A stretch of DNA of 64,000 nucleotides, taken from Actinomyces succiniciruminis. GTDB lineage: Bacteria; Actinomycetota; Actinomycetes; Actinomycetales; Actinomycetaceae. The position numbers were made by a program, and so were the translations under genes. The stretch spans positions 62,001 through 126,000 of the forward strand of contig NZ_LK995470.1 in the NCBI RefSeq assembly GCF_900002405.1, given 5' to 3'. The notes beneath the pieces are model-generated. The model did no database searches. It was given only the letters and a program-made list of their open reading frames with translations, and was not told the origin of the DNA. Positions 1 through 7,663 of this stretch are shown here, in pieces (the first letter of the stretch is position 1; every line of letters starts with the position of its first letter).

Positions 1-563
1 GACGACAGGCCCGCCTTGAATCCCGACGCCGTCCGCTGCAACGCCGACGCCACACCGCCAGAGGACCGTTCCAACCGGCTCTGCGTGGCCGCGAGCGCCT
101 CCTGCGCTGTCTTCAGGCTCTCGGAGGAGGTCTTGACCCGCTCGTTGACGGCTGCTTCCGCACGTCGCGCTGAGGCCAGTCGCTCTTGCGCGCGGATGAC
201 TTGGGAGGATTCCTCGGGGTACTTGGCCATGGCCTCGGCGAGCTGGGCCTCGGCGATGCGGACCTTGCCGGCGGCGTCCTGCTGCGCCAGCCGGTCCTTG
301 GATAGCTGGCGGGTCGCCTTGGCGACGTTGGCGGTGAGGGTCTTGATACCGTCAGACCCCATGCCTGAGGTGGCGACAGCGAACCCGGAGGCGGTGTCGC
401 GGCCGAGCCTGGAGCCGAGGGTCTTGCCGGTGCCTCGCCAGGCGCGGGAGAACCCGCGGGAGCCCTCCTGGGCGGCGCCCTGCACTTCCTTGGAGACGCG
501 GCGCTTGAAGCCGGTCATGACGGGGAAGATCGAGACGTGGCCGGAGCCGACCTCTGAGGACAT
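1..563 (-). CDS. Phage tail tape measure protein, N-terminal part (runs off the window)
   Basis: The tape measure protein sets tail length and occupies the tail lumen. Only about 187 N-terminal residues are visible, open to the window edge. The start is the ATG at 563 behind GGGGAGGTG, about seven bases upstream. After a glycine/serine-rich beginning (roughly residues 30-60), residues about 65-170 are alanine-, glutamine- and charge-rich with heptad-like spacing, as in the coiled coil of tape measure proteins. Position directly after the two-frame tail chaperone pair is diagnostic for this gene in siphophages. Size and any C-terminal domains cannot be seen. Confidence 0.82.
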   Translation of the reverse strand, partial: MSSEVGSGHVSIFPVMTGFKRRVSKEVQGAAQEGSRGFSRAWRGTGKTLGSRLGRDTASGFAVATSGMGSDGIKTLTANVAKATRQLSKDRLAQQDAAGKVRIAEAQLAEAMAKYPEESSQVIRAQERLASARRAEAAVNERVKTSSESLKTAQEALAATQSRLERSSGGVASALQRTASGFKAGLS

Positions 564-583
564 ACAGGGGCACCTCCCCGGGG

Positions 584-916
584 TTAATCGGTCGCGATGG
601 TGATCAGGGCCTGCAGGTCCGCGGCCGCAGCGGCCGCGAGCGCCTCCAGGTCCTCCTCATCCCCGGTATCGTCATTCGACGGCGTTGGGGGCGGTTCGGA
701 GCTGGTTGGGGTGAAGGGCAGGACCTTGGGGTCTGCTCCGAGGCTCATCAGGAGCAGCAGCTCTACTTCTCGGGCGGGGTAGTCCCAGCCGACCGCCTCG
801 GCGCCGAGAGGGGTGGAGGGGTCCTGGATGGCTGCCAGGACGAGGGCGTGGACCTCACGCCAGGGGAGGGAGGGCTGGCCGGCCTGCTCCCACGAGACCC
901 CGTAGACGCGGCGCAT
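584..916 (-). CDS. Tail assembly chaperone, downstream frame (gpT-like)
   Basis: A 110-codon frame between the first tail chaperone gene and the tape measure gene. It has an ATG at 916, but its frame is the -1 frame of the upstream gene and stays open through 970, past the upstream stop, so it is better read as the extension of a frameshift product than as an independent protein. The tail is low-complexity and acidic/alanine-rich (residues about 80-105). Family knowledge: siphophages make a short and a frameshifted long chaperone that coat the tape measure during tail assembly. The ratio and slippage efficiency cannot be judged from sequence. Confidence 0.72.
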   Translation of the reverse strand: MRRVYGVSWEQAGQPSLPWREVHALVLAAIQDPSTPLGAEAVGWDYPAREVELLLLMSLGADPKVLPFTPTSSEPPPTPSNDDTGDEEDLEALAAAAAADLQALITIATD

Positions 917-966
917 GGTTGCGCGCAGGGCAACGGGGTGATCGTGGGAGACACGGACCAGCCACG

Positions 967-1344
967 CTATTCCCCCAGGGCCAGGCCGATGATGCGCTCG
1001 AACACGCCGAAGTACTTCACGGCGTAGTCCATGACGCTGATCAGGTCGGCCTGGGCGAGGTAGGCGACGTCGTCCTTCTGGCCCAGCAGGTCCAGCAGGG
1101 CGGACAGCTGCTCACGCTCGGACTTGTCACCGGAGGCGACTTCCGCGACCTTGTCGATGATCTCCGAGCTGAACCTCAGCGGCGTGGCGACGACCGTGCC
1201 GTCGGGGAACCGGCCGAAGAAGGTGGAGTCGCCGACGACGTACTTGATGGCGGCCGCGTTGGCAGCCGCCTCAATCGCCGCGTCCTCGTCCTCCGCGGTC
1301 CACCCGTTGAAGTCGAGCGACTCATAATCCACGTGCTTGCTCAC
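967..1344 (-). CDS. Tail assembly chaperone, upstream frame (gpG-like)
   Basis: A 125-residue acidic protein encoded directly after the major tail protein and before the tape measure gene, the invariant place of the gpG-type tail assembly chaperone. The N-terminal half is acidic (residues about 1-25), the C-terminal half helical. The stop at 967-969 lies just behind the GGGGGAA slip site, so a share of ribosomes probably continues into the frame ending at 584. Assignment rests on gene order, size and the frameshift arrangement rather than on a catalytic motif. Confidence 0.75.
   Translation of the reverse strand: MSKHVDYESLDFNGWTAEDEDAAIEAAANAAAIKYVVGDSTFFGRFPDGTVVATPLRFSSEIIDKVAEVASGDKSEREQLSALLDLLGQKDDVAYLAQADLISVMDYAVKYFGVFERIIGLALGE
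970..976 (-). promoter_or_regulatory. Putative -1 ribosomal frameshift site (GGGGGAA)
   Basis: Read on the minus strand, the end of the upstream tail chaperone gene is CTG GGG GAA TAG. Slipping back one base on GGGGGAA bypasses the TAG at 967-969 and enters the frame of the downstream gene, which has no stop from there to its own end at 584. The site is therefore in the right place and phase for the -1 shift known from siphophage tail chaperones. It departs from the strict X XXY YYZ ideal because the A-site codon GAA would re-pair with GGA. Confidence 0.62.
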
Positions 1345-1363
1345 GATGCGGTCCTCCTACAGG

Positions 1364-2161
1364 TCAGGCGGTGACGGTGACGACGACGGTGGTCTTGGCG
1401 GAGCCGACCGACGCGGTGATGTTCGCGGTGCCCTCGGCGATACCGGTTACGGTGCCGTCCTGGCCGACCGTGGCGATGGTGTCCTTGTCGGAGGTCCAGG
1501 TGACCTTCAGGCCGGCCGGGTCGGTGACTGCGGTCAGCCGGACAGTGCTGTTGACCGCGACCTCCGCCGGGGACGGAGTGACCTGGATCGTGATCGTGCC
1601 CGGAGTGCCGAACCACTTCTTGTACGGGGACATGTTGAACAGGGCGTCGGGCACCCACTCGAAGGTGACGGACTTGCCGCGGATGGAGCCGCGCTCCTCC
1701 TGGTCGGTCTCGATGGACTGGATGCGGGCGACGCCGTTACGGCGCAGCTCGGTGCCGTTCTTGTTCCGGGTGGCCACGAACAGCAGGAACGTGTTGGAGG
1801 GCAGCTCGGCGTCGACATAGACCACGCCGTTCTCGTCGGGCGTCTTGCCATCCAGGAGGGCGTTGACGGCCTCGTTGTCCTCGGCGAGGTTGATCTGCAC
1901 GGTCAGCGTGGAGTCACCGGACATCTTGTACCCGGTCTGGAACAGCTCTATCGCGTCGTCATCGTCACGCGAGTCCTGCGGGCCGCCGTCCTCCTTGTAC
2001 AGGCCCAAAGACCGGTAGGCAGACGGCAGCGTGATCGTCGGAGACCCGAGCAGCTCATCGGAGACCACGTTCGCGGACGTGACCGGCGCGTACGCGGCCA
2101 CACCAGTGAGCGGCACGGAGATGGAGTTGAGGTCGTAATCGGAGGAGTTGTAAAGCGGCAT
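1364..2161 (-). CDS. Major tail (tube) protein with C-terminal Ig-like domain
   Basis: A 265-residue protein in the position of the tail tube subunit, upstream of the tail chaperones. Residues about 1-180 form the presumed tube domain. The C-terminal 80 residues look like a bacterial Ig-like group 2 (BIG2) domain, with the typical VTWTSDKDTIATV and GIAEGTANITA stretches. Such decorating Ig domains on phage tail tubes face outward and are thought to bind surface carbohydrates. The ATG at 2161 follows GAGAGGCC, a good ribosome site. Multiple copies per virion are expected. Confidence 0.85.
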   Translation of the reverse strand: MPLYNSSDYDLNSISVPLTGVAAYAPVTSANVVSDELLGSPTITLPSAYRSLGLYKEDGGPQDSRDDDDAIELFQTGYKMSGDSTLTVQINLAEDNEAVNALLDGKTPDENGVVYVDAELPSNTFLLFVATRNKNGTELRRNGVARIQSIETDQEERGSIRGKSVTFEWVPDALFNMSPYKKWFGTPGTITIQVTPSPAEVAVNSTVRLTAVTDPAGLKVTWTSDKDTIATVGQDGTVTGIAEGTANITASVGSAKTTVVVTVTA

Positions 2162-2219
2162 GATGGCCTCTCAATAGCGTGGTGGATTGTTTTCTGTAGA
2201 AGGCGACGGTCGGCGGAGC

Positions 2220-2636
2220 TCACCAGGAGCCGACTACCGAATAGGAGACCGTGAAGTAACGGCGGGAAACATCCTGGTCCTCCGCCACCGCGTAGGGGCC
2301 ATTCGCGCCGGTCACCGCCGCCACCGGTGACCCGGCCGCGAGCGCGACGTCGGGGTCGGTGGCGATGGCGTATACCAGACGGGCCAGGCGGCGGGCCTCA
2401 CGGTCGTCGGTGCGGGTGCCGGCCAGGACGGAGACGCCGACCTGCCGGTCGAAGGTGATCGACTCGGTGCGGGCCCCGGAGTCGTCACGGACAATGATCA
2501 GCGGCCGCTCCAGCGGGGTGGTCAGCTCGTCGGGCTCCTTGGCGTCAACCTCGACGTCCTCGCCGTCAGCCTCAAGGGCGGCGCGCAGGTAGCCGGTGAG
2601 CCACAGCTCCATGTCTGGGGGCAGTATCCGGGTCAT
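2220..2636 (-). CDS. Tail terminator-like protein
   Basis: A 138-residue protein encoded between the gp10-like connector and the tail tube protein. This slot is usually held by the tail terminator (gpU-like), which caps the tail tube and joins it to the head. The sequence has alternating strand-like stretches (RPLIIVRDD, ITFDRQVGVSVLAG, RYFTVSYSVVGSW) in keeping with the small alpha/beta fold of terminators. Its start overlaps the stop of the preceding gene by four bases, so translation is probably coupled. The function is inferred from order and size. Confidence 0.6.
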   Translation of the reverse strand: MTRILPPDMELWLTGYLRAALEADGEDVEVDAKEPDELTTPLERPLIIVRDDSGARTESITFDRQVGVSVLAGTRTDDREARRLARLVYAIATDPDVALAAGSPVAAVTGANGPYAVAEDQDVSRRYFTVSYSVVGSW

Positions 2637-2920
2637 CGGCGGCCGCCCTTGAGGGAGCGGGCCAGGTTACCGGTCTTGGACTCGATGATCATCGTCTTAG
2701 GGTCGGTGCCGACCACGCGTGCCACGTGCCGGTACTGAGTGTCGTGGGACTGCACGACGATGCCCCTGCGGTATGCCCCCGTGTCCACAGGGGCGGAGGC
2801 CTGGGCTGAGGCCTGCACCGCCTTTGCCCGCTGGTCGACGAGCGCCCGGACACCGGAGCCCTTCATGATCCGGTTGAACCACGACTGGTTGAACTGGACG
2901 CCGACGCTGCTCTTGGCCAT
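2633..2920 (-). CDS. HK97 gp10-like head-tail connector protein
   Basis: A 95-residue basic protein. The segment SAPVDTGAYRRGI (residues about 41-53) is the hallmark of the HK97 gp10 family, in which a conserved APVDTG motif occurs near a helix. The family acts in the neck, linking head closure proteins to the tail. The gene overlaps its downstream neighbour by four bases. It is shorter than many family members, which run to 110-150 residues, but no truncation is evident. Confidence 0.75.
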   Translation of the reverse strand: MAKSSVGVQFNQSWFNRIMKGSGVRALVDQRAKAVQASAQASAPVDTGAYRRGIVVQSHDTQYRHVARVVGTDPKTMIIESKTGNLARSLKGGRR

Positions 2921-3265
2921 TTATCCGCGCACCTCCTGAAGGTTGACGACCTTGTAGGGCTGCCAGCCGGTGAACGGGTTCCTGGGAGCGGCGGGGAAGC
3001 CCTGCACGTCCCAGGTGCGGGCGCCGTCGGTGATGCGGTCTCCGCGGCGCACGTCCGCCCGCGTGTCAGCCAGATAGAGCACCGCAGTGGTGACGAGCTC
3101 GCTGCGGGTTGCTGATGGCTGCTCGCCGGGACTCTCGGAGTCGAGGAAGCCGGCCAGGGTGATCTCCTGGGTGCCGGCGTCCCATGAGCGGACCGTGCGG
3201 CGCGGGTTCATCTCATCTGGGACGCGGCCGGGCCGGATACGGGTGAACGTGTCGGGGAACTCCAC
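2921..3265 (-). CDS. Head closure / head-tail stopper-like protein
   Basis: A 114-residue protein between the adaptor and gp10-like genes, the usual location of the head closure (stopper) protein that seals the portal channel after packaging. Its strand-rich C-terminal half, with RRGDRITDGARTWDV followed by an aromatic stretch, resembles the small beta-barrel of head closure proteins. The gene ends one base before the next start. Assignment is by synteny and general sequence pattern; no unique motif was recognised. Confidence 0.58.
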   Translation of the reverse strand: MEFPDTFTRIRPGRVPDEMNPRRTVRSWDAGTQEITLAGFLDSESPGEQPSATRSELVTTAVLYLADTRADVRRGDRITDGARTWDVQGFPAAPRNPFTGWQPYKVVNLQEVRG

Positions 3266-3268
3266 CGT

Positions 3269-3646
3269 TCAGTCCTCCCGCTCGGGCCAGATAGCCCGAA
3301 GGTCTCGTGACGGGGCTGGGAACGACCCAACGGGGTGGCCAGAGGACGCCACCGACGACCGGGACGCCTGCGCGCACAGGGCGCGCAGCGCGGCCCGGTC
3401 GTCGTCGGTGAACCATGACGCTGCGGACCCATAGGTGACGCGGGCGGTGCCGACCGACTGGGAGGCGACCGACCGCAGGCCCCGAGCCTGCGCCTCCGCG
3501 GCGACGCCCTGGAGGATCGCGAGCGCGTCCAGGCGGGCGGCGTCGTCGAGGGAGTGCAGGCACGGGGCGATCACCTGGGCGTGTGCGAGCACCCGACGCG
3601 CGAGCGTCTGGTCAGCAACGCCGAGCTCACTGGGCTGGATCGCCAT
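3269..3646 (-). CDS. Head-tail adaptor (connector) protein
   Basis: A 125-residue, largely helical and alanine-rich protein encoded directly downstream of the capsid and its small partner gene. That is the position of the gp6-like adaptor, which forms a ring on the portal. It includes helix-rich blocks at residues about 10-60 and 80-105. The ATG at 3646 gives the start. Identification depends on gene order; the family is poorly conserved in sequence. Confidence 0.55.
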   Translation of the reverse strand: MAIQPSELGVADQTLARRVLAHAQVIAPCLHSLDDAARLDALAILQGVAAEAQARGLRSVASQSVGTARVTYGSAASWFTDDDRAALRALCAQASRSSVASSGHPVGSFPAPSRDLRAIWPERED

Positions 3647-3664
3647 CGCGCGCCTCCCCGCTGG

Positions 3665-3919
3665 TCACTTCGCCTGCCGCCGGCCGGTCTTGGCCTTTCC
3701 GCCGTCGGCCTCATCCTCACCGTCGGCCTCATCCTCACCGTCGGCCTCAGCCGGCGCATCGTCCACTGCGGTGATGAGACCGACCGTGATCGCGTGCTCG
3801 ACCGCTGCCGGGGCGAAGGATGCGGCATCGAACTCGGCGCCGCGGTACATGTAGGTGTCGGAGCCGGCGCGGGTGGGCAGCACGACCGCGCCGGCGGTCA
3901 CCTTGTAGCGGGCGGCCAT
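3665..3919 (-). CDS. Small head-associated protein with acidic repeat tail
   Basis: Encodes 84 residues from the ATG at 3919, which overlaps the capsid stop (TGATG), so the two are translationally coupled. The N-terminal half has a compact strand-rich beginning (MAARYKVTAGAVVL), and the C-terminal third holds three near-identical copies of a seven-residue EADGEDE-type repeat before a basic end. A longer reading frame upstream is only capsid antiframe. Small proteins in this slot are often hypothetical or contribute to the head-tail interface. The function is unknown. Confidence 0.7.
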   Translation of the reverse strand: MAARYKVTAGAVVLPTRAGSDTYMYRGAEFDAASFAPAAVEHAITVGLITAVDDAPAEADGEDEADGEDEADGGKAKTGRRQAK

Positions 3920-4833
3920 CACAGACCGGTCCCGGTGATACGCACGCCTGCCATCGGCTCGGTGACGACAGGCACGGTCACGCGGCGGGCGCGGACCTCG
4001 TACTTGTCGTCCTTGTGCCGGTTGGACAGGGTCTCGATGCCGACGCCGGAGGCGGAGACGTAGCCGGGCGATCCCAGGGTCTGGTCGGCCATGCCGCCCA
4101 GCTGCGCTCGGTCGATCAGCCACGGGTCAGTGCCGGTCACGTGCGGAGAGGTGACCCACTCCAGGCCGAAGGCGCGCAGCGGCAGCGTCCCGTCCAGGAC
4201 GGGGTTGGAGTCGTTGCGGGGCAGAGCGTCCGCGTCGACCAGCATCGCCAGGACCTTGGCGTACTGGGCGGGGGCCAGTACGACGGTGGACAGGTCCAGG
4301 CCGGTGCCCAGGGCGGCGCGCTCCTCCTGCACGCGGACAATCGCCTCCAGGGCCGCACCGGGCGTGGTCCAGGCTGCGGAGGCCTCGGTTGAGGTCACCT
4401 TCGAGGCGATCACGCCCCAGGCGGTAGCGTCGACGTGCCGGATCACCGTGTTCGCCAGGCGGGCGAGAGCCCGGTCGACGACGACCTGGCCCTGCTGGGC
4501 GATCTTCTCGTCGGTGATGTCGGTCTCGATGCCCCACTTGACGGTGCGGGCAGAGGCAAGCTCTCCGGCGGTGAGCACCGTCTTGGGGTACTCAGAGCCG
4601 GGTGCGACAGCCTCCGGGGCGTCGGCAGCGAAGATCTCCTCACCGGTCTCGTAGAAGATGCCGCCGCCGGTCGCGTCGAACCGGCCGGACAGCAGGTAGT
4701 CGGCGACGAAGCGCATCTGGGTCAGGTCCGCGAGACGGCGGGCCAGCACGCGAGTGTTGGTGAGGAGAATGTGTATCTCCTCGGTGGTCAGAGTCCGGTT
4801 CGGAGCTGCGACCGGGTAGGTGTAGGACGGCAT
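3919..4833 (-). CDS. Major capsid protein (HK97 fold)
   Basis: A 304-residue protein whose ATG at 4833 follows AAAGGAG, a near-perfect ribosome site. It sits between the cement protein gene and the connector genes. Features typical of HK97-like capsid subunits include an N-terminal helical region (residues about 18-45), a segment with acidic loops, and a conserved-looking C-terminal core with GLEWVTSPHV and the closing VRARRVTVPVVTEP strand run. No separate delta domain or protease is fused to it; the protease and scaffold are made from the gene upstream. Confidence 0.85.
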   Translation of the reverse strand: MPSYTYPVAAPNRTLTTEEIHILLTNTRVLARRLADLTQMRFVADYLLSGRFDATGGGIFYETGEEIFAADAPEAVAPGSEYPKTVLTAGELASARTVKWGIETDITDEKIAQQGQVVVDRALARLANTVIRHVDATAWGVIASKVTSTEASAAWTTPGAALEAIVRVQEERAALGTGLDLSTVVLAPAQYAKVLAMLVDADALPRNDSNPVLDGTLPLRAFGLEWVTSPHVTGTDPWLIDRAQLGGMADQTLGSPGYVSASGVGIETLSNRHKDDKYEVRARRVTVPVVTEPMAGVRITGTGL

Positions 4834-4849
4834 GGGACAGTCTCCTTTC

Positions 4850-5200
4850 TCAGAGCGCGACGTCGACGACGTCGCCCTGCTCGTCGGCGGCCGTGAGGGC
4901 GATGCCGAGCTTGTTGGTGCCAGTCGTGGAGACCGTGCCGTCGGCGGCCGCGGCAACGGCGTCGCCGGCAGTCACCGCACCGTCGGCGACGAGACGCTGC
5001 ACGCCGCCCCGGTACACGGTCACCGAGTCGCCGGGGTCGGCGTCGAAGCCGGCAACGCCGACAACAGAGGCGGAGTCCGCGGAGGCCGGCCCGACCGTGC
5101 CGGCACCGGTCACCTCCACCAGACGCCCGCCAGTCACCTTCACGGAAGCGGCCAGCGTGATCGCCTGGCCGGGGACGTGCTTGGGCAGGTAGTCAGCCAT
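4850..5200 (-). CDS. Capsid decoration/cement protein (DUF2190-like)
   Basis: A 116-residue protein started at the ATG at 5200, preceded by AAGGAGAAC. The pattern is that of DUF2190 capsid cement proteins: an early strand AITLAASVKVTGGRLV, then VVGVAGFDADPGDSVTVYRGGVQ, VTAGDAVAAAADGTV and a closing GIALTAADEQGDVVDV. Such proteins bind the capsid exterior and stabilise the packaged head. It lies between the protease/scaffold and capsid genes as expected. Confidence 0.8.
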   Translation of the reverse strand: MADYLPKHVPGQAITLAASVKVTGGRLVEVTGAGTVGPASADSASVVGVAGFDADPGDSVTVYRGGVQRLVADGAVTAGDAVAAAADGTVSTTGTNKLGIALTAADEQGDVVDVAL

Positions 5201-5202
5201 GG

Positions 5203-5649
5203 TCAGTTCTCCTTGCTGCCCCACGCCGCGGCGTAGAGCTGGTCATCTGCGGTCATGGTCTCGTCAGCCGTCCCGATACCGACCTCGGCGACAGGGACGG
5301 TGTTCGGAGCAAGGGAGGCCAGCAGCTTGCGGGCGGTCTCCTCGTCCTTATCCGCCATCTCGCGCCACTGGGCGCGGGCAGCGGGAGCAATCCGGCCCTC
5401 ACGGACCGCCTCGTCGACCAGCTCGTCACGCCGGGATGCCGCCAGCGCGGACAGGGCCTCTCGGCCCGCGGCCGCGTCGGCGCGCAGGGCGTCAAGCATC
5501 TGCTCATCGATGAGAGTGGTCCCCTCGGGGATGGTGGGAGCCTCGGCGGCGGTTAGCCGGTCGTCGAGGGTGGTAAGGATGGCGGTGTCGTCAGCGTCGG
5601 CGGGCAGGCCGAGCCGCTGGCGGATGCCATCGGTCAGGTGGTCGCTCAT
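5203..5649 (-). CDS. Nested scaffolding protein (internal in-frame start)
   Basis: Within the protease gene, codon 245 is an ATG at 5649 preceded by GAGGAGGAGACGCCC, a strong ribosome site out of place in the middle of a coding region. Initiation there would yield a 148-residue protein rich in charged helices, identical to the C-terminal part of the protease. This is the known nested-gene arrangement for phage scaffolds. The protein would line the prohead interior and be removed by the protease during maturation. Initiation itself is inferred. Confidence 0.68.
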   Translation of the reverse strand: MSDHLTDGIRQRLGLPADADDTAILTTLDDRLTAAEAPTIPEGTTLIDEQMLDALRADAAAGREALSALAASRRDELVDEAVREGRIAPAARAQWREMADKDEETARKLLASLAPNTVPVAEVGIGTADETMTADDQLYAAAWGSKEN

Positions 5650-6381
5650 GGGCGTCTCCTCCTCGGTTGGGTTGGGTGTCTTCGGGCCTGCGGCCGGAAG
5701 CGGAATGGTGGGGGCGGGTGCGTCGGCGCGCCCTCGGAATCGGAACTCGGCTAGGTCGAAGGTGCGGTGAGGCAGGTCGTGCCCGGAAGCCGTGGTCTCG
5801 GGGGCGTCGTCCCACCGGTCAGCCAGACCGGCGAGCACTGCCTCCTCGGCGCTGTACCAGGTCTCTGCTCGCATGGCCTGCCGCCATTGGTCGCGGGTGC
5901 CGCCGGCGCGGGCGGCGTAGCAGTCGGCGTAGGAGTCGCACAGCTTGTCGAGCACGTCGGCGGTGTCGCGCATGTCCTGAGCGTTGCCATACACCAGGCC
6001 GGAGGCATCGTGAATCATCATCTCGGCGCCCCGAGCCATGGTGACGTGGTCACCGGCCATCGCGATCACGGACGCCGCAGAGGCCGCGAGCGCGTCTATG
6101 GTGACGTTGACGGTGGCGCGGTGGCGGCGCAGCGCGTTTGCGATGGCGAGGCCGTCCCACGCGTCGCCGCCGGGGGAAGAGATGTAGACGTTGAGGGTGT
6201 CGACGTCGAGGGCGCTGATCTGGTCGGCGAGGTCTTTCGCGGACAGGCCTCCGCCCCAGCCGTCGGAGCCGATGGCGTCGTAGATGACGACGTCGGCAGC
6301 CGACGGCTCTGCGCTGTTGGTGGTGGATGCCTGGTGGACGGTGGCCCAGGCGCGCGGCGGGCGTCGGTTGGTTGGTGTCAT
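5203..6381 (-). CDS. Head maturation protease (ClpP-related) with C-terminal scaffold region
   Basis: A 392-residue protein. Residues about 30-200 match the ClpP/S49-like prohead protease: YISSPGGDAWDGLAIA (oxyanion region), ALAASAASVIAMAG with the presumed nucleophile Ser101, and MMIHDASG with the presumed catalytic His124. The remaining 150 residues are helical and charged and look like a scaffold. The protease cleaves scaffold and capsid N-termini inside the prohead. The start overlaps the portal stop by four bases. An internal start at 5649 probably makes the scaffold alone, as in lambda C/Nu3. Confidence 0.88.
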   Translation of the reverse strand: MTPTNRRPPRAWATVHQASTTNSAEPSAADVVIYDAIGSDGWGGGLSAKDLADQISALDVDTLNVYISSPGGDAWDGLAIANALRRHRATVNVTIDALAASAASVIAMAGDHVTMARGAEMMIHDASGLVYGNAQDMRDTADVLDKLCDSYADCYAARAGGTRDQWRQAMRAETWYSAEEAVLAGLADRWDDAPETTASGHDLPHRTFDLAEFRFRGRADAPAPTIPLPAAGPKTPNPTEEETPMSDHLTDGIRQRLGLPADADDTAILTTLDDRLTAAEAPTIPEGTTLIDEQMLDALRADAAAGREALSALAASRRDELVDEAVREGRIAPAARAQWREMADKDEETARKLLASLAPNTVPVAEVGIGTADETMTADDQLYAAAWGSKEN

Positions 6382-7646
6382 GGGGGCTCCTGGTCTTCAG
6401 CTGGTGTGGTCTCGGTGTCGGAGTCGTCGGCCGGGGGGAGCCCGTACATCTCGCGTGCGTGAGCGCGCAGGGGCTCGTCTGGCACGATCAGGCCGGCGTC
6501 GGCGAGCTCCTTCAAGACGGTGGAGGTGGCGGGCTGCTCCTTGCCGATGGGGGAGACCACCAGGCGCGGGGCAGGCTCGGTCGGCCCCCAGTTGAGGTCG
6601 ACGAGGTCCTCGATCACGTGCTGCTGGACGACGTCGGCGATCTGCTCGGCGACGGCGTTGAGCGACTGGGTGAAGAAGTCCGCGAACGTGGATCCGAGTG
6701 CCCACGATCCGGTCTCGGTGCCCAAGTTCAGGAAGTGGGCGAGCACGGAGCGGGCGATCTGCTCGTCGTGGTAGCGGATCGGGCTGTTCGTGTCCGGCAG
6801 GTCCCCGGACACGCCCTTGAGGTCGAGGGACGCGGACGCGGGGATCGAGGCGCCGGCTGCCTCACCGGCGCGGAAGCCCTTGGCTACCTTCAGTCCCTCG
6901 TTCTTCTCCTGCTCGGCCCACTGGCGGGCCTCCTCCACGGTCGCGGTGGACGGGGGAGTAGCGCCGGTGTAGACCGGGACGCCGAGCCCGTTGCGCTCGA
7001 TCGTGAGCGCCTGGGCACGCAGCATGCGGTCCTTGAGCAGCCAGTTCTTGTATGCGGCCCGCAGCAGCGACTGGCCGGTCCAGTCCCCGCCCTCACGCTC
7101 GTTCACGTAGGCGACGAGGCGGCGCACGGAGATCCGCACGGGCCGGGCGGAGGCGTACTGCTCGATCGCGACCAGGCCGCCGTCGTCGGCGACGTCGATC
7201 GCCGAGATCGTCTTCGGCGGCCTCCAGGCGAGCTTAGCCAGGTGCGCCCGGCCATCGTCGGTGATGTCGTAGACCTGCTCGAAGAAGGCGTGCCCGTAGA
7301 CGAGCTCGGTCAGTGCCAGCCGCAGGTGCTCACGCCAGGAGAGCCGTCCCCGGGTCCGCTGCCGGGCTACAGTGGGCCGGCCGCGCACCGGCACGCCGAG
7401 GTCGTCGGAGACGAGCTCTACCACCTCGTCACTCACCCCGGTGGGGTCCAGCTGCCAGGTCGCCGACCGGACCGGGAAGGACACCGCCCGGATCACGGAG
7501 GAGACCTGCGAGTCCTCCCGCAGCATCTTGGCGTACACGGCTACGGACTTGGGCCAGACCAGATCAGGGTTGGTCTCCGTGGTGTCTACGGCCAGCCGCG
7601 CCCAGGAGGCCAGGCGGTCGACCTGATAGCCGATCTCACGAGTCAA
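6378..7646 (-). CDS. Portal protein (Mu gp29/DUF935-like)
   Basis: A 422-residue protein between the large terminase and the head protease, the fixed place of the portal. The N-terminal part (residues about 30-75) has EDSQVSSVIRAVSFPV followed by WQLDP; the middle has LTELVYGHAFFEQVYDI; and later comes RYHDEQIARSVLAHFLNLG, all characteristic of the DUF935-type portal. Twelve copies form the ring through which DNA is packaged and ejected. Genes on both sides abut or overlap, so it is part of the late operon. Confidence 0.85.
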   Translation of the reverse strand: MTREIGYQVDRLASWARLAVDTTETNPDLVWPKSVAVYAKMLREDSQVSSVIRAVSFPVRSATWQLDPTGVSDEVVELVSDDLGVPVRGRPTVARQRTRGRLSWREHLRLALTELVYGHAFFEQVYDITDDGRAHLAKLAWRPPKTISAIDVADDGGLVAIEQYASARPVRISVRRLVAYVNEREGGDWTGQSLLRAAYKNWLLKDRMLRAQALTIERNGLGVPVYTGATPPSTATVEEARQWAEQEKNEGLKVAKGFRAGEAAGASIPASASLDLKGVSGDLPDTNSPIRYHDEQIARSVLAHFLNLGTETGSWALGSTFADFFTQSLNAVAEQIADVVQQHVIEDLVDLNWGPTEPAPRLVVSPIGKEQPATSTVLKELADAGLIVPDEPLRAHAREMYGLPPADDSDTETTPAEDQEPP

Positions 7647-7663
7647 GGCGTCCCACCTGCCTT

